This document shows, piece by piece, positions 37,777 to 48,258 of a stretch of 64,000 nucleotides of DNA. A program made the position numbers and the translations under genes. The notes under the pieces were generated by a model that ran no database searches, was not told the DNA's origin, and saw only the letters and a list, made by a program, of their open reading frames with translations. Each line of letters starts with the position of its first letter. Positions within the stretch are counted from its first letter, which is position 1. Source of the stretch: Silvania hatchlandensis (GTDB lineage: Bacteria > Pseudomonadota > Gammaproteobacteria > Enterobacterales > Enterobacteriaceae); assembly GCF_025564065.1 (NCBI RefSeq), contig NZ_JAMGZK010000050.1, positions 62,001 to 126,000 of the forward strand, written 5' to 3'.

Positions 37777-39321
37777 ATGTCGGTTTCTAAAAAACCTGTG
37801 GTACTGATGATTCTGGATGGGTATGGCTACCGTGAAGACAGCCAGGATAACGCCATTTTCAGTGCTAAAACCCCGGTTATGGATGCACTGTGGGCCACAC
37901 GTCCCCACACGCTGATCGACGCTTCCGGTCTGGAAGTGGGTCTGCCGGATCGCCAGATGGGCAACTCTGAAGTCGGACACGTCAACATCGGCGCAGGCCG
38001 CATTGTCTATCAGGATCTGACCCGTCTGGACGTTGAAATCAAAGAACGTACTTTCTTTACCAACCCGGTGCTGACGGGCGCTGTCGATAAAGCCCTTGCC
38101 GCAGGCAAAGCAGTGCACATTATGGGTCTGCTCTCCGCCGGTGGCGTACACAGCCACGAAGACCACATCATGGCGATGGTTGAGCTGGCCGCGAAACAGG
38201 GTGCCGACAAAATCTATCTGCACGCCTTCCTCGATGGCCGCGACACTCCGCCACGCAGCGCTGAATCCTCCCTGAAAGCGTTCGAAGACAAATTTGCCGC
38301 GCTGGGTAAAGGCCGCGTGGCCTCCATTATTGGCCGCTACTACGCTATGGACCGCGACAACCGTTGGGACCGCGTTGAGCAGGCCTACAATCTGCTGGTT
38401 GAAGCCAAAGGCGAGTTCCAGGCAGACACCGCCGTTGCCGCGCTGCAGGCCGCTTACGCCCGCGATGAAAACGACGAATTCGTGAAAGCGACCGTGATCC
38501 GAGCTGAAGGTCAGGCTGATGCGGCAATGGAAGATGGCGATGCGCTGATTTTCATGAACTTCCGCGCTGACCGTGCCCGTGAAATCACCCGCGCCTTCGT
38601 CAATGCCGATTTCGACGGCTTCGCCCGTAAGAAAGAAGTGAAGCTCGATTTCATCATGCTGACCGAATATGCCGCCGACATTAAAGTGCCGTGCGCGTAT
38701 CCACCGTCATCGCTGGCGAACACCTTTGGCGAGTGGATGGCGAAGCACGACAAAACCCAGCTGCGCATCTCTGAAACCGAGAAATATGCTCACGTTACCT
38801 TCTTCTTTAACGGCGGCGTTGAAGAGTCGTTCAAAGGCGAAGATCGCATTCTGATTAACTCCCCGAAAGTAGCGACCTACGATCTGCAGCCAGAGATGAG
38901 CTCCGCCGAGCTGACCGAGAAGCTGATTGCCGCCATCGAAAGCGGCAAATATGACACCATCATCTGTAACTACCCGAACGGTGATATGGTCGGCCACACT
39001 GGCGTCATGGAAGCCGCAATCAAAGCAATCGAAGCCCTGGATGCCTGCATCGATCAGGTAACGAAAGTCATCGAAGCCGTTGGCGGCCAGATGCTGATCA
39101 CCGCTGACCACGGCAACGCAGAGCAGATGCGCGATCCGGCTACCGGCCAGGCGCACACTGCCCATACCAACCTGCCAGTCCCGCTGATTTACATCGGTGA
39201 TAAAGCGGTTAAAGCGGTTGATGGCGGCAAGCTTTCAGACATCGCGCCGACCATGCTGACCCTGATGGGCATGGAAATCCCGCAAGAGATGACTGGCAAG
39301 CAGCTGTTCATCGTGGAATAA
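37777..39321 (+). CDS. gpmI: Cofactor-independent phosphoglycerate mutase
   Basis: GpmI interconverts 3- and 2-phosphoglycerate in glycolysis with two Mn2+ ions and a phosphoserine intermediate. The 514-residue protein equals the E. coli length. Metal and catalytic motifs are present: DGYG near residue 14, the nucleophile Ser64 in GNSEVGH, DGRDTPP, and the C-terminal [11 protein letters not shown] chose the ATG at 37777 with AAAGAGG upstream. It is the first gene of gpmI-envC-yibQ. Confidence 0.97.
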   Translation: MSVSKKPVVLMILDGYGYREDSQDNAIFSAKTPVMDALWATRPHTLIDASGLEVGLPDRQMGNSEVGHVNIGAGRIVYQDLTRLDVEIKERTFFTNPVLTGAVDKALAAGKAVHIMGLLSAGGVHSHEDHIMAMVELAAKQGADKIYLHAFLDGRDTPPRSAESSLKAFEDKFAALGKGRVASIIGRYYAMDRDNRWDRVEQAYNLLVEAKGEFQADTAVAALQAAYARDENDEFVKATVIRAEGQADAAMEDGDALIFMNFRADRAREITRAFVNADFDGFARKKEVKLDFIMLTEYAADIKVPCAYPPSSLANTFGEWMAKHDKTQLRISETEKYAHVTFFFNGGVEESFKGEDRILINSPKVATYDLQPEMSSAELTEKLIAAIESGKYDTIICNYPNGDMVGHTGVMEAAIKAIEALDACIDQVTKVIEAVGGQMLITADHGNAEQMRDPATGQAHTAHTNLPVPLIYIGDKAVKAVDGGKLSDIAPTMLTLMGMEIPQEMTGKQLFIVE

Positions 39322-39330
39322 TCCGTCCCC

Positions 39331-40614
39331 ATGAGGGGAAAGGCGATTGTTTCAATCACATGGGTCGTGAAACCGTTTCGGTTATCAGTCAGGCCCCTGC
39401 TCTACGCCAGCGCACTCAGCGCTGGCGTATTGCTGTGCGCGGCATCCGCCCAGGCGGACGAACGTGACCAGCTCAAATCCATTCAGGCCGATATCGCCGT
39501 CAAAGAGCGCGCGGTACGCCAGCAGCAGCAGCAGCGCTCGTCTCTGCTTGCCCAGCTTAAGCAGCAGGAAGAAGCCATTTCCGCCGCCGCCCGGAAGCTG
39601 CGCGAAACCCAGAACACCCTCGCCCAGTTAAATAAGCAGATCGATGAGATGAACGCGTCGATTGCGAAACTTGAGCGTCAGCGGGCGGCGCAGGAGAAAA
39701 ACCTTGCCGCGCAGCTCGACGCTGCCTTTCGCCAGGGTGAACACACCGGCGTCCAGCTGATCCTCAGCGGCGAAGAGAGCCAGCGCGGACAGCGTCTGCA
39801 GGCCTACTTCGGCTATCTCAACCAGTCCCGCCAGGAGACCATCGCGCAGCTTAAGCAGACTCGCGAAGAGGTCACCACGCAAAAAGCAGAGCTGGAAGAG
39901 AAGCAGAGCCAGCAGCAAACCCTGCTCTACGATCAGCAGGCCCAGCAGGCCAAACTGGAACAAGCGCGCAACGAACGTAAGAAAACCCTCTCCGGACTGG
40001 AGTCCTCCATTCAGGAGAGCCAGGCGCAGCTGGGTGAAATGCGCGCCAACGAATCCCGCTTACGTAGCAGCCTCGCCCGCGCAGAAGCGGCGGCAAAAGC
40101 ACGTGCCGAGCGTGAGGCCCGTGAAGCGCAGGCCGTGCGCGATCGCCAGCAGGAAGCATCCCGCAAAGGCACCACCTACAAACCGACCGAAAACGAGCGC
40201 TCGCTGATGTCGCGTACCGGCGGCCTGGGCTCGCCACGCGGTCAGGCCTACTGGCCGGTCCGCGGTTCAATTCTGCATCGCTATGGCGAACAGCTGCAGG
40301 GTGAGCTACGTTGGAAGGGGATTGTGATCGGCGCAGCGGAAGGCAGCGAAGTCAAAGCTGTTGCCGATGGTCGCGTGATCCTTGCCGACTGGCTTCAGGG
40401 CTACGGACTGGTGGTGGTGGTTGAACACGGTAAAGGCGACATGAGTCTTTACGGCTACAACCAGAGCGCACTGGTCAGTGTCGGCACTCAGGTGCGCGCC
40501 GGTCAGGCTATCGCCCTGGTGGGCAGCAGTGGCGGTCAGGGCCGCCCGTCACTCTATTTCGAAATTCGTCGCCAGGGTCAGGCGGTCAATCCACAGCCGT
40601 GGTTGGGAAGATAA
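39331..40614 (+). CDS. envC: Murein hydrolase activator EnvC
   Basis: EnvC activates the amidases AmiA and AmiB at the division septum, in response to FtsEX. After a signal segment ending near AQA-DERDQ come a long coiled coil (about residues 35-270) and a degenerate LytM domain (about 310-427) that ends EIRRQGQAVNPQPWLGR. The start is uncertain: the ATG at 39331 gives 427 residues but has no clear ribosome-binding site. The position matching the E. coli start is an ATC codon, and a nearby ATG is out of frame. It lies nine bases after gpmI, so translation may be coupled. Confidence 0.93.
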   Translation: MRGKAIVSITWVVKPFRLSVRPLLYASALSAGVLLCAASAQADERDQLKSIQADIAVKERAVRQQQQQRSSLLAQLKQQEEAISAAARKLRETQNTLAQLNKQIDEMNASIAKLERQRAAQEKNLAAQLDAAFRQGEHTGVQLILSGEESQRGQRLQAYFGYLNQSRQETIAQLKQTREEVTTQKAELEEKQSQQQTLLYDQQAQQAKLEQARNERKKTLSGLESSIQESQAQLGEMRANESRLRSSLARAEAAAKARAEREAREAQAVRDRQQEASRKGTTYKPTENERSLMSRTGGLGSPRGQAYWPVRGSILHRYGEQLQGELRWKGIVIGAAEGSEVKAVADGRVILADWLQGYGLVVVVEHGKGDMSLYGYNQSALVSVGTQVRAGQAIALVGSSGGQGRPSLYFEIRRQGQAVNPQPWLGR

Positions 40615-40617
40615 GTT

Positions 40618-41583
40618 TTGCTTCAATTTCGTCGTACGCTTCTCTCCGTCGTCAGCGCACTGATGCTGGTGGCGCCGGTTTACGCAGGTAAACTTGCTAT
40701 TGTCATCGATGACTTCGGTTATCGCCCCCAGACGGAAAATCAGATCCTGGCGATGCCATCCGCCCTCTCCGTCGCCGTGTTGCCCAACGCGCCTCACGCC
40801 CGCGAAATGGCCACCAGGGCCCACAACAGCGGGCATGAAGTGCTGATTCATCTGCCGATGGCACCGCTCAGTAAGCAGCCGCTGGAAAAAGACACGCTGC
40901 GCCCGGAGATGAGCAGCAGCGAGATCGAGCGCATTATTCGCGAGGCGTACGGCAAGGTCCCCTATGCCGTGGGGCTGAATAACCATATGGGCAGCGCCAT
41001 GACCTCCAGCCTGTTCGGCATGCAGAAGGTGATGCAGTCGCTGGCGCGCTACAATCTTTACTTCCTCGACAGCATGACCATCGGCAACAGCCAGGCGATG
41101 CGCGCAGCGCAGGGCACTGGCGTGAAGGTGATTAAGCGCAAAGTGTTCCTCGATGACACGCAAAACGAAGCCGATATCCGGTTCCAGTTTAACCGCGCCG
41201 TACAGCTGGCGCGCCGGACGGGCTCGGCAATCGCCATTGGTCATCCACATCCATCGACCGTTCGTGTGTTACAGCAGATGCTGCCAACCCTGCCGGCGGA
41301 TATTACCCTGGTCCATGCCAGCAGCTTGCTGAATGAACCGCAGGTGGATACTTCTACGCCTCAGCGCACGCCGCCGAAAAATGCCGCACCCGTCGCACCG
41401 CGTAATCCCTTCTCTGGCGTAAAAGTGTGCCAGCCGAAAGGATCGCTAGACCCCGTCGACGCCCGTCGTTTCTTCAGCGTGTTGAGTGAAAGTATTGCCC
41501 AGAGCATGCTGATTAAGTATATGCAGCACCAGTGGCAAGGTTGGGGGAAGTCCCCCAACAGCGCCCCTGTTAAGGTAGATTAA
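40618..41583 (+). CDS. yibQ: Divergent polysaccharide deacetylase family protein YibQ
   Basis: A 321-residue secreted protein with a signal peptide ending YAG-KLAIVIDD and a divergent polysaccharide deacetylase (DUF610) domain (IVIDDFGYR, HLPMAPLSKQPLEK, NNHMGSAMT). The frame opens with TTG at 40618, three bases after the envC stop codon; MLQFRR aligns with the E. coli N-terminus, so TTG is the likely start. Its function is unproven; the link with envC suggests a cell-wall role. Its 3' end overlaps that of the convergent waaH by 14 bases. Confidence 0.9.
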   Translation: MLQFRRTLLSVVSALMLVAPVYAGKLAIVIDDFGYRPQTENQILAMPSALSVAVLPNAPHAREMATRAHNSGHEVLIHLPMAPLSKQPLEKDTLRPEMSSSEIERIIREAYGKVPYAVGLNNHMGSAMTSSLFGMQKVMQSLARYNLYFLDSMTIGNSQAMRAAQGTGVKVIKRKVFLDDTQNEADIRFQFNRAVQLARRTGSAIAIGHPHPSTVRVLQQMLPTLPADITLVHASSLLNEPQVDTSTPQRTPPKNAAPVAPRNPFSGVKVCQPKGSLDPVDARRFFSVLSESIAQSMLIKYMQHQWQGWGKSPNSAPVKVD

Positions 41584-42604
41584 GCGCCTTACGCGCGACA
41601 CGACGCTGTGACTGCGTCTTGTCGCGCCACTGCCAGAGCCGGAATGACCACAGCAGCACCTGGTACGCCAACTTCACGCCGCGCACGTTGCTCACCATCC
41701 GTTGATACATACCGGAAGTATAAATTTCGGCGATCATCCGTTTGCGTGTCGCAACATCTGGCTCTTTGCGGACGCAGTGGCAAACTCGCAGCGCTTCGTA
41801 AATAACCTGGTCATGAAATTCCGGATAAATTGGAATACGGCCAGCATATTCACGATTAAGCTTATCTAATAAGCGGGTAATTTTAATATAGTGTCGCTGA
41901 TAATTAAGATTCTTATCCCCTTGTCGTTTTAAACGACTCACGGAATTATCATGCAGGAAATACTTATATAACGATTGCTCGGTATAGCGGGCGCGCTTAG
42001 CATTAAACATAAACTCAGTCGTCCACACAATATCCTGGTGATGCAATCCGGGAATAAAAGTAATGTTATTGTTAATAATAATCTCGCGGCGATAAATGCC
42101 CATCCACACCACGTGCGTCCAGCGGCGTGACTTAAGCGCCATCCTTAACCACTCCGGCCCGGTTAATACCCCGGTCGAGCGAACACGCTCGGGAGGGATT
42201 GACTGCCAGGTGTTCCCGGTTTCTCGGTAGCTCCAGTCGGAGTTGCACTGCGCAACGTCCAGATTGTCTTCCAACATCATCTTCATCAGCGTTTCGTACA
42301 TGTCTGGATAGACCAGATCATCCGCATCAACAAAGGCAATATACTCTCCGGTCGCGGCGGCTAAACCACGATTGCGCGCTACGGAAGCACCGGCATTAGC
42401 CTGATGCAGCAAACGGACGTGGGGATAAGCGTCGACATAGGATTGCGCGATTTCAACAGAGCCATCCGTTGAGCCATCATTAACAATGATGATTTCCAGG
42501 TCATTCCATGTTTGCGCGATTAAGGATTCCATGCAGGCCTTGAAATCATGCCCTGCGTTATACAATGGAATAATAACGCTAAGTTTATTTGCATTATTCT
42601 TCAT
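41570..42604 (-). CDS. waaH: LPS heptosyl glucuronosyltransferase WaaH
   Basis: In E. coli WaaH (YibD) adds glucuronic acid to HepIII of the LPS inner core when phosphate is scarce. The 344-residue GT2 enzyme has the GT-A motif VIIPLYNAG at its N-terminus, NDGSTDGS, the metal-binding DXD as FVDADD, and HHQDIVWTTEF. It matches E. coli WaaH in full. I looked for a Pho box upstream and saw no clear one. It lies outside the main waa cluster, as in E. coli. Confidence 0.92.
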   Translation of the reverse strand: MKNNANKLSVIIPLYNAGHDFKACMESLIAQTWNDLEIIIVNDGSTDGSVEIAQSYVDAYPHVRLLHQANAGASVARNRGLAAATGEYIAFVDADDLVYPDMYETLMKMMLEDNLDVAQCNSDWSYRETGNTWQSIPPERVRSTGVLTGPEWLRMALKSRRWTHVVWMGIYRREIIINNNITFIPGLHHQDIVWTTEFMFNAKRARYTEQSLYKYFLHDNSVSRLKRQGDKNLNYQRHYIKITRLLDKLNREYAGRIPIYPEFHDQVIYEALRVCHCVRKEPDVATRKRMIAEIYTSGMYQRMVSNVRGVKLAYQVLLWSFRLWQWRDKTQSQRRVARKALNLP

Positions 42605-42800
42605 ACATTTACCGAATGCCTTTGAGGATACCCCGCCATTGTATGAACAAATGATTATGGCTTACAAATACTATTTTTACGAACCAGACGAGATAAATGC
42701 GGGAAGGATCGGATAAATGAAATGTTCAATGCAACAAACCAATGTCTCTCCTAATATTGAAAATAACATTACTTTACATATTTTCCGATTTTCCTGAGGA

Positions 42801-42826
42801 ACAGGCCGGATAATCCGGCCTGTTTT
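42801..42826 (-). terminator. Hairpin downstream of tdh
   Basis: ACAGGCCGGA/TCCGGCCTGT is a perfect ten-base stem just after the tdh stop codon. The T-run is on the plus-strand side; on the tdh strand there is an A-run before the stem and only a poor T-run after it. Confidence 0.55.
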
Positions 42827-42831
42827 TGCGA

Positions 42832-43857
42832 TTAATCCCAGCTCAGGATCACTTTACCTGACTGGCCTGAACGCATCGCGTCAAAGCCCTGCTGGAAATC
42901 ATCGATGGAGAAATGATGGGTAATCATCGGGGTCAGATCCAGACCCGACTGGATCAGCGCGGCCATCTTGTACCAGGTTTCGAACATCTCGCGGCCATAA
43001 ATCCCCTTAATGAACAGACCCTTAAAGATAACTTTGTTCCAGTCGATAGACATGTCTGACGGTGGAATACCCAGCATCGCAATACGCCCGCCGTGGTTCA
43101 TGGTGTCGAGCATGGTGCGAAACGCTGGCGGCGCGCCGGACATCTCGAGACCCACGTCAAAGCCTTCAGTCATGCCAAGCTCAGCCATCACGTCGGTGAG
43201 GTTCTCTTTGGAGACATCCACCGCACGGGTAACGCCCATCTTACGCGCCAGCGACAGACGGTATTCATTCACGTCAGTGATGACAACGTTGCGCGCACCC
43301 ACGTGCTTCGCCACGGCGGCGGCCATGATACCGATAGGACCGGCACCGGAAACCAGCACGTCTTCACCCACCAGATCAAACGACAGCGCCGTGTGAACCG
43401 CGTTGCCGAACGGATCGAAGATGGAGGCCAGATCGTCAGAAATGTTATCCGGAATCTTGAAGGCGTTGAATGCCGGGATCACCAGGTATTCGGCAAAGCA
43501 GCCCGGGCGGTTAACGCCCACGCCGACGGTATTGCGGCACAGGTGCGTACGTCCGCCGCGGCAGTTACGGCAGTGGCCGCAGGTAATGTGACCTTCGCCA
43601 GAGACGCGATCGCCAATTTTAAAGCCTTTTACTTCCTGACCGATGCCGACCACTTCGCCGACATATTCGTGGCCGACCACCATCGGAACCGGAATGGTTT
43701 TCTGCGACCACTGATCCCAGTTGTAGATGTGCACGTCAGTGCCGCAAATGGCGGTTTTACGAATTTTGATCAGCAGATCGTTATGACCAACTTCCGGCTC
43801 CGGTACGTCGGTCATCCAGATGCCTTCTTCCGCTTTCAGTTTGGATAACGCTTTCAT
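42832..43857 (-). CDS. tdh: L-threonine 3-dehydrogenase
   Basis: Tdh oxidises threonine to 2-amino-3-ketobutyrate with NAD+. The 341-residue protein is a medium-chain dehydrogenase. Catalytic zinc Cys38 lies in AICGTDVH, the structural zinc cysteines in [15 protein letters not shown], and the nucleotide-binding glycines in [11 protein letters not shown] chose the ATG at 43857; a GTG precedes it directly. It follows kbl by nine bases, and the pair converts threonine to glycine and acetyl-CoA. Confidence 0.97.
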   Translation of the reverse strand: MKALSKLKAEEGIWMTDVPEPEVGHNDLLIKIRKTAICGTDVHIYNWDQWSQKTIPVPMVVGHEYVGEVVGIGQEVKGFKIGDRVSGEGHITCGHCRNCRGGRTHLCRNTVGVGVNRPGCFAEYLVIPAFNAFKIPDNISDDLASIFDPFGNAVHTALSFDLVGEDVLVSGAGPIGIMAAAVAKHVGARNVVITDVNEYRLSLARKMGVTRAVDVSKENLTDVMAELGMTEGFDVGLEMSGAPPAFRTMLDTMNHGGRIAMLGIPPSDMSIDWNKVIFKGLFIKGIYGREMFETWYKMAALIQSGLDLTPMITHHFSIDDFQQGFDAMRSGQSGKVILSWD

Positions 43858-43866
43858 CACTCGTCC

Positions 43867-45063
43867 TCAGGCAATCACGCCCAGTTGTTTGCCGATGCGG
43901 GTAAAGGCTTCGACCGCACGCTCAATTTGCTCAGGGGAATGCGCCGCCGACATCTGGGTGCGGATACGCGCCTGACCTTTTGGCACCACCGGGAAGAAGA
44001 AACCGGTGACGTAAATGCCCTCTTTCTGCAGCTCACGCGCGAAGTTCTGCGCCACCACCGCGTCACCCAGCATCACCGGGATAATGGCGTGATCGGCACC
44101 AGCCAGCGTGAAGCCCGCTGCACTCATTTTTTCGCGGAACAGACGGGCGTTGGACCACAGACGGTCGCGCAGCTCGCTACCCTCTTCCACCATCTCCAGC
44201 ACTTTGATGGAGGCCGAGACAATCGCCGGGGCCAGCGAGTTGGAGAACAGATACGGACGGGAGCGCTGACGCAGCCACTCCACCACCTCTTTACGCGCCG
44301 CGGTATAACCGCCGGACGCGCCGCCGAGCGCTTTGCCAAGCGTTCCGGTAATGATGTCCACCCGGCCCATCACCTCGCAGTATTCATGCGAGCCGCGGCC
44401 GTTTTCGCCGACAAAGCCAACCGCGTGAGAGTCATCGACCATTACCAGCGCATCGTATTTATCCGCCAGATCGCAGACGCCTTTCAGGTTGGCAATCACG
44501 CCGTCCATCGAGAACACGCCATCGGTGGCAATCAGAACGTGACGTGCCCCGGCTTCGCGGGCCTCTTTCAGACGCGCTTCCAGCTCCTGCATGTCGTTGT
44601 TGGCGTAGCGGAAACGCTTCGCTTTACACAGGCGCACGCCGTCAATAATTGATGCATGGTTCAGCGCATCGGAAATAATGGCGTCTTCCGCACCGAGGAG
44701 AGTCTCAAACAGACCGCCATTGGCGTCGAAGCAGGACGAATAGAGGATTGCATCTTCCATGCCGAGGAACGCGGCCAGCTTGCCTTCCAGCGCCTTATGG
44801 CTGTCCTGGGTACCGCAGATGAAACGCACCGAGGCCATCCCAAAACCGTGGGAGTCCATGCCCGCTTTCGCCGCAGCGATAAGCGCCGGGTGATTCGCCA
44901 GGCCTAAATAGTTGTTGGCGCAAAAGTTGATCACATGGCTGCCGTCGGCAACGGTGATATCCGCCTGCTGAGCAGAAGTGATAATCCGCTCTTCTTTGAA
45001 CAACCCTTCCGCACGCGCGGTTTCCAGGTCATTGTTTAACTGTTTGTAAAAATCACCACGCAT
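43867..45063 (-). CDS. kbl: 2-amino-3-ketobutyrate CoA ligase
   Basis: Kbl cleaves 2-amino-3-ketobutyrate with CoA to glycine and acetyl-CoA. The 398-residue PLP enzyme of the alpha-oxoamine synthase family has its PLP lysine in [15 protein letters not shown] and the DDSHAVGF motif. It is the first gene of kbl-tdh and is divergent from hldD. Confidence 0.97.
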   Translation of the reverse strand: MRGDFYKQLNNDLETARAEGLFKEERIITSAQQADITVADGSHVINFCANNYLGLANHPALIAAAKAGMDSHGFGMASVRFICGTQDSHKALEGKLAAFLGMEDAILYSSCFDANGGLFETLLGAEDAIISDALNHASIIDGVRLCKAKRFRYANNDMQELEARLKEAREAGARHVLIATDGVFSMDGVIANLKGVCDLADKYDALVMVDDSHAVGFVGENGRGSHEYCEVMGRVDIITGTLGKALGGASGGYTAARKEVVEWLRQRSRPYLFSNSLAPAIVSASIKVLEMVEEGSELRDRLWSNARLFREKMSAAGFTLAGADHAIIPVMLGDAVVAQNFARELQKEGIYVTGFFFPVVPKGQARIRTQMSAAHSPEQIERAVEAFTRIGKQLGVIA

Positions 45064-45278
45064 TGCAATTCTCCAGACTCGGCAAATTTCGGAACATATT
45101 ACCCAAACCTATACCTCGATACGAGATGACACATTAACTGTTACCATTTTTGCAGCATAAATCACGTGTACCCCTGCGCGATGTCGGTGAATGGCTGAAG
45201 GGTCGTCATACTAATGATATGATATGAGTATTAGTGCCTGGGATTTTCCCCAGGCTCCACACTTCAAAGGTTACAGCT
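45064..45278. promoter_or_regulatory. kbl-hldD divergent control region
   Basis: These 215 bases must hold the kbl-tdh and hldD-waaFCL promoters. E. coli hldD has a heat-shock promoter here; I cannot point with confidence to a sigma-32 box in this sequence. Confidence 0.4.
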
Positions 45279-46211
45279 ATGATCATCGTTACCGGCGGCG
45301 CGGGCTTTATCGGCAGCAACATTATTAAAGCCCTCAATGACAAAGGCATCACTGACATTCTGGTGGTGGACAACCTGAAAGACGGCACCAAGTTTGCTAA
45401 CCTGGTGGATCTGAACATTGCCGATTACATGGATAAAGAAGACTTTCTGATCCAGATTATGGCAGGCGAAGAGTTCGGCGATATCGAGGCCATCTTCCAC
45501 GAAGGCGCGTGCTCATCCACCACCGAGTGGGATGGCAAGTACATGATGGATAACAACTATCAGTACTCAAAAGAGGTTCTGCACTACTGCCTGGAACATG
45601 AAATTCCGTTCCTGTACGCCTCTTCTGCAGCCACCTACGGCGGCCGCACGTCTGACTTTATTGAATCCCGCGAATACGAGCAGCCGCTGAACGTTTACGG
45701 CTACTCTAAGTTCCTGTTTGATGAATATGTGCGTCAGATTTTGCCAGAAGCCAATTCGCAAATTGTCGGCTTCCGCTACTTTAACGTTTACGGACCGCGC
45801 GAAGGCCACAAAGGCAGCATGGCGAGCGTAGCATTCCACCTGAACACCCAGCTGAACAACGGCGAAAGCCCGAAACTGTTCGAAGGCAGCGATGGCTTCA
45901 AGCGCGACTTCGTGTATGTGGGTGACGTGGCGGCAGTGAACCTGTGGTTCTGGGAGAACGGTGTTTCCGGTATCTATAATCTTGGCACCGGCCGCGCAGA
46001 GTCGTTCCAGGCGGTGGCCGACGCGGCGCTGGCGTACCATCAGAAAGGCAGCCTCGAGTACATCCCGTTCCCGGAAAAACTAAAAGGTCGCTACCAGGCA
46101 TTTACGCAGGCGGATCTGACTAACCTGCGCGCTGCCGGCTACGACAAGCCGTTCAGGACCGTTGCCGAAGGCGTGACGGAATACATGGCCTGGCTGAACC
46201 GCGACGCGTAA
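45279..46211 (+). CDS. hldD: ADP-L-glycero-D-manno-heptose 6-epimerase
   Basis: HldD makes ADP-L-glycero-D-manno-heptose, the donor for the LPS inner core heptoses. The 310-residue short-chain epimerase has the NADP-binding GGAGFIGSN at its N-terminus and the catalytic YxxxK as YGYSK. I chose the ATG at 45279 because [12 protein letters not shown] matches E. coli HldD. It begins hldD-waaF-waaC-waaL; the donor it makes is used by the next two genes. Confidence 0.97.
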   Translation: MIIVTGGAGFIGSNIIKALNDKGITDILVVDNLKDGTKFANLVDLNIADYMDKEDFLIQIMAGEEFGDIEAIFHEGACSSTTEWDGKYMMDNNYQYSKEVLHYCLEHEIPFLYASSAATYGGRTSDFIESREYEQPLNVYGYSKFLFDEYVRQILPEANSQIVGFRYFNVYGPREGHKGSMASVAFHLNTQLNNGESPKLFEGSDGFKRDFVYVGDVAAVNLWFWENGVSGIYNLGTGRAESFQAVADAALAYHQKGSLEYIPFPEKLKGRYQAFTQADLTNLRAAGYDKPFRTVAEGVTEYMAWLNRDA

Positions 46212-46220
46212 GAAGTAAGC

Positions 46221-47267
46221 ATGAAGATACTGGTGATCGGCCCGTCATGGGTGGGCGACATGATGATGTCGCAAAGTCTCTATCGCACGCTCAAGGCGCG
46301 CTATCCCCAGGCGGTAATTGACGTGATGGCACCCGCGTGGTGCCGTCCGCTTTTATCGCGCATGCCAGAAGTGAACGAAGCGATCCCTATGCCGCTTGGT
46401 CACGGGGCGCTGGAGCTTGCTCAACGCCGCAAGCTCGGCCATAGCCTGCGTGAAAAACGCTATGACCGCGCTTACGTATTGCCCAACTCCTTTAAATCTG
46501 CGCTGGTGCCTTTCTTTGCTGGCGTGCCGCACCGCACCGGCTGGCGCGGCGAAATGCGCTACGGTCTGCTGAATGACGCGCGTGTACTGGATAAAGACGC
46601 CTGGCCGCTGATGGTGGAGCGCTACGTCGCGCTGGCCTATGACCAGGGCGTGATGCGCAGCGCAAAAGACCTGCCGCAGCCGCTGCTGTGGCCACAGCTG
46701 CAGGTGCATGAAGGCGAGAAATCACAGACCTGCAATGCCTTTGATCTGCTGACCGATCGCCCGTTGATTGGTTTCTGCCCTGGCGCAGAGTTTGGTCCAG
46801 CTAAACGCTGGCCGCACTATCACTACGCTGAGCTGGCGAAACAGCTGATCGACGAAGGCTATCAAATTGTGCTGTTTGGCTCGGCGAAAGATCACGAGGC
46901 GGGCAATGAAATCCTCGCCACGCTAAGTATGGAGCAGCAGGCATGGTGTCGTAATCTGGCGGGAGAAACTCAGCTGGAGCAGGCCGTTATCCTGCTGGCC
47001 GCCTGTAAGGCGGTGGTCTCCAACGACTCCGGTCTGATGCACGTTGCCGCGGCGCTGAACCGCCCTCTGGTGGCGCTGTATGGCCCGAGCAGCCCGGACT
47101 TTACCCCGCCGCTGTCGCATAAAGCCCGCGTCATTCGCCTGATCACGGGTTATCACAAAGTGCGTAAAGGCGATGCCGCAGAGGGTTATCACCAGAGTCT
47201 GATCGACATCACCCCACAGCGCGTCCTCGACGAGCTGAATGAACTGTTATTGAGTGAAGAAGGGTAA
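46221..47267 (+). CDS. waaF: ADP-heptose:LPS heptosyltransferase II
   Basis: WaaF adds the second heptose to the Kdo2-lipid A inner core. The 348-residue GT9 enzyme has the N-terminal IGPSWVGDMMMSQSLYR and the donor-site stretch FCPGAEFGPAKRWP, followed by SNDSGLMHVAAALN. It lies nine bases after hldD and three bases before waaC. Confidence 0.97.
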   Translation: MKILVIGPSWVGDMMMSQSLYRTLKARYPQAVIDVMAPAWCRPLLSRMPEVNEAIPMPLGHGALELAQRRKLGHSLREKRYDRAYVLPNSFKSALVPFFAGVPHRTGWRGEMRYGLLNDARVLDKDAWPLMVERYVALAYDQGVMRSAKDLPQPLLWPQLQVHEGEKSQTCNAFDLLTDRPLIGFCPGAEFGPAKRWPHYHYAELAKQLIDEGYQIVLFGSAKDHEAGNEILATLSMEQQAWCRNLAGETQLEQAVILLAACKAVVSNDSGLMHVAAALNRPLVALYGPSSPDFTPPLSHKARVIRLITGYHKVRKGDAAEGYHQSLIDITPQRVLDELNELLLSEEG

Positions 47268-47270
47268 CAA

Positions 47271-48233
47271 ATGCGTGTGCTGATCGTTAAAACGTCCTCA
47301 ATGGGCGATGTACTGCACACTCTGCCCGCGCTGACTGACGCGACGCAGGCCATTCCCGATATTCGTTTTGACTGGGTGGTCGAAGAAGGCTTCGCACAGA
47401 TCCCGACCTGGCACGCCGCAGTAGACCGCGTGATCCCGGTGGCGATTCGCCGCTGGCGCAAAGCGTGGTTCTCGGCGCCGGTTAAAGCCGAGCGGCGCGC
47501 ATTTCGTGAGACTGTCCGCGCCCGACACTACGATGCGATTATCGACGCGCAGGGGCTGGTCAAAAGTTCCGCGCTGGTCACTCGTCTGGCACGGGGCGAA
47601 AAGCATGGCATGGACTGGCAAACTGCCCGCGAACCGCTGGCAAGCCTGTTCTATCGTCATCGCCATCATATTGCCAAACAGCAGCACGCCGTAGAGCGCA
47701 CCCGTGAATTGTTCGCCAAAAGCCTGGGTTACGCCAAACCGGAAACCCAGGGCGACTATGCCATCGCCCGGCATTTCCTGAATCATCTGAATTCGAATAT
47801 GAACCCGTATGTGGTATTTTTACACGCCACGACCCGGGACGATAAGCATTGGCCAGAAGCCCACTGGCGAGAGTTAATTGGGTTACTGAGCGAAGCAGGA
47901 GTGCGCATTAAGCTGCCCTGGGGGGCGGCTCATGAAGAAGCCAGAGCAAAAAGGCTGGCAGAAGGATTTGATTACGTCGATGTCTTACCACGAATGAGTC
48001 TGGAAGACGTGGCTCACGTATTGGCGGGTGCTAAAGTTGTTGTATCCGTTGATACCGGTTTGAGTCATCTGACTGCGGCACTGGATCGGCCAAACATTAC
48101 ATTATATGGGCCAACGGATCCGGGCTTAATTGGTGGTTACGGGAAGAACCAGGAAGAGTGTCGTTCTGCGAGTAGAAGCCTTGTCAACTTGTCTGCTTCT
48201 ACCGTATTTGATCGTTTACTGTTGAAGCTATAA
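47271..48233 (+). CDS. waaC: ADP-heptose:LPS heptosyltransferase I
   Basis: WaaC adds the first heptose to Kdo2-lipid A. The 320-residue GT9 enzyme has the N-terminal VKTSSMGDVLHTLPAL with its catalytic Asp, the donor-binding stretch HATTRDDKHWPE, and SVDTGLSHLTAALD. Base composition falls towards AT in its last third, where the variable waa region begins. Confidence 0.97.
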   Translation: MRVLIVKTSSMGDVLHTLPALTDATQAIPDIRFDWVVEEGFAQIPTWHAAVDRVIPVAIRRWRKAWFSAPVKAERRAFRETVRARHYDAIIDAQGLVKSSALVTRLARGEKHGMDWQTAREPLASLFYRHRHHIAKQQHAVERTRELFAKSLGYAKPETQGDYAIARHFLNHLNSNMNPYVVFLHATTRDDKHWPEAHWRELIGLLSEAGVRIKLPWGAAHEEARAKRLAEGFDYVDVLPRMSLEDVAHVLAGAKVVVSVDTGLSHLTAALDRPNITLYGPTDPGLIGGYGKNQEECRSASRSLVNLSASTVFDRLLLKL

Positions 48234-48258
48234 AAACTCGTATGCAGATGTCGGAGCA

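Noticed and set aside
42605-42800. Pho box upstream of waaH
   Set aside because: E. coli waaH is PhoB-controlled, but no pair of CTGTCAT-like repeats with correct spacing is visible in this AT-rich region.
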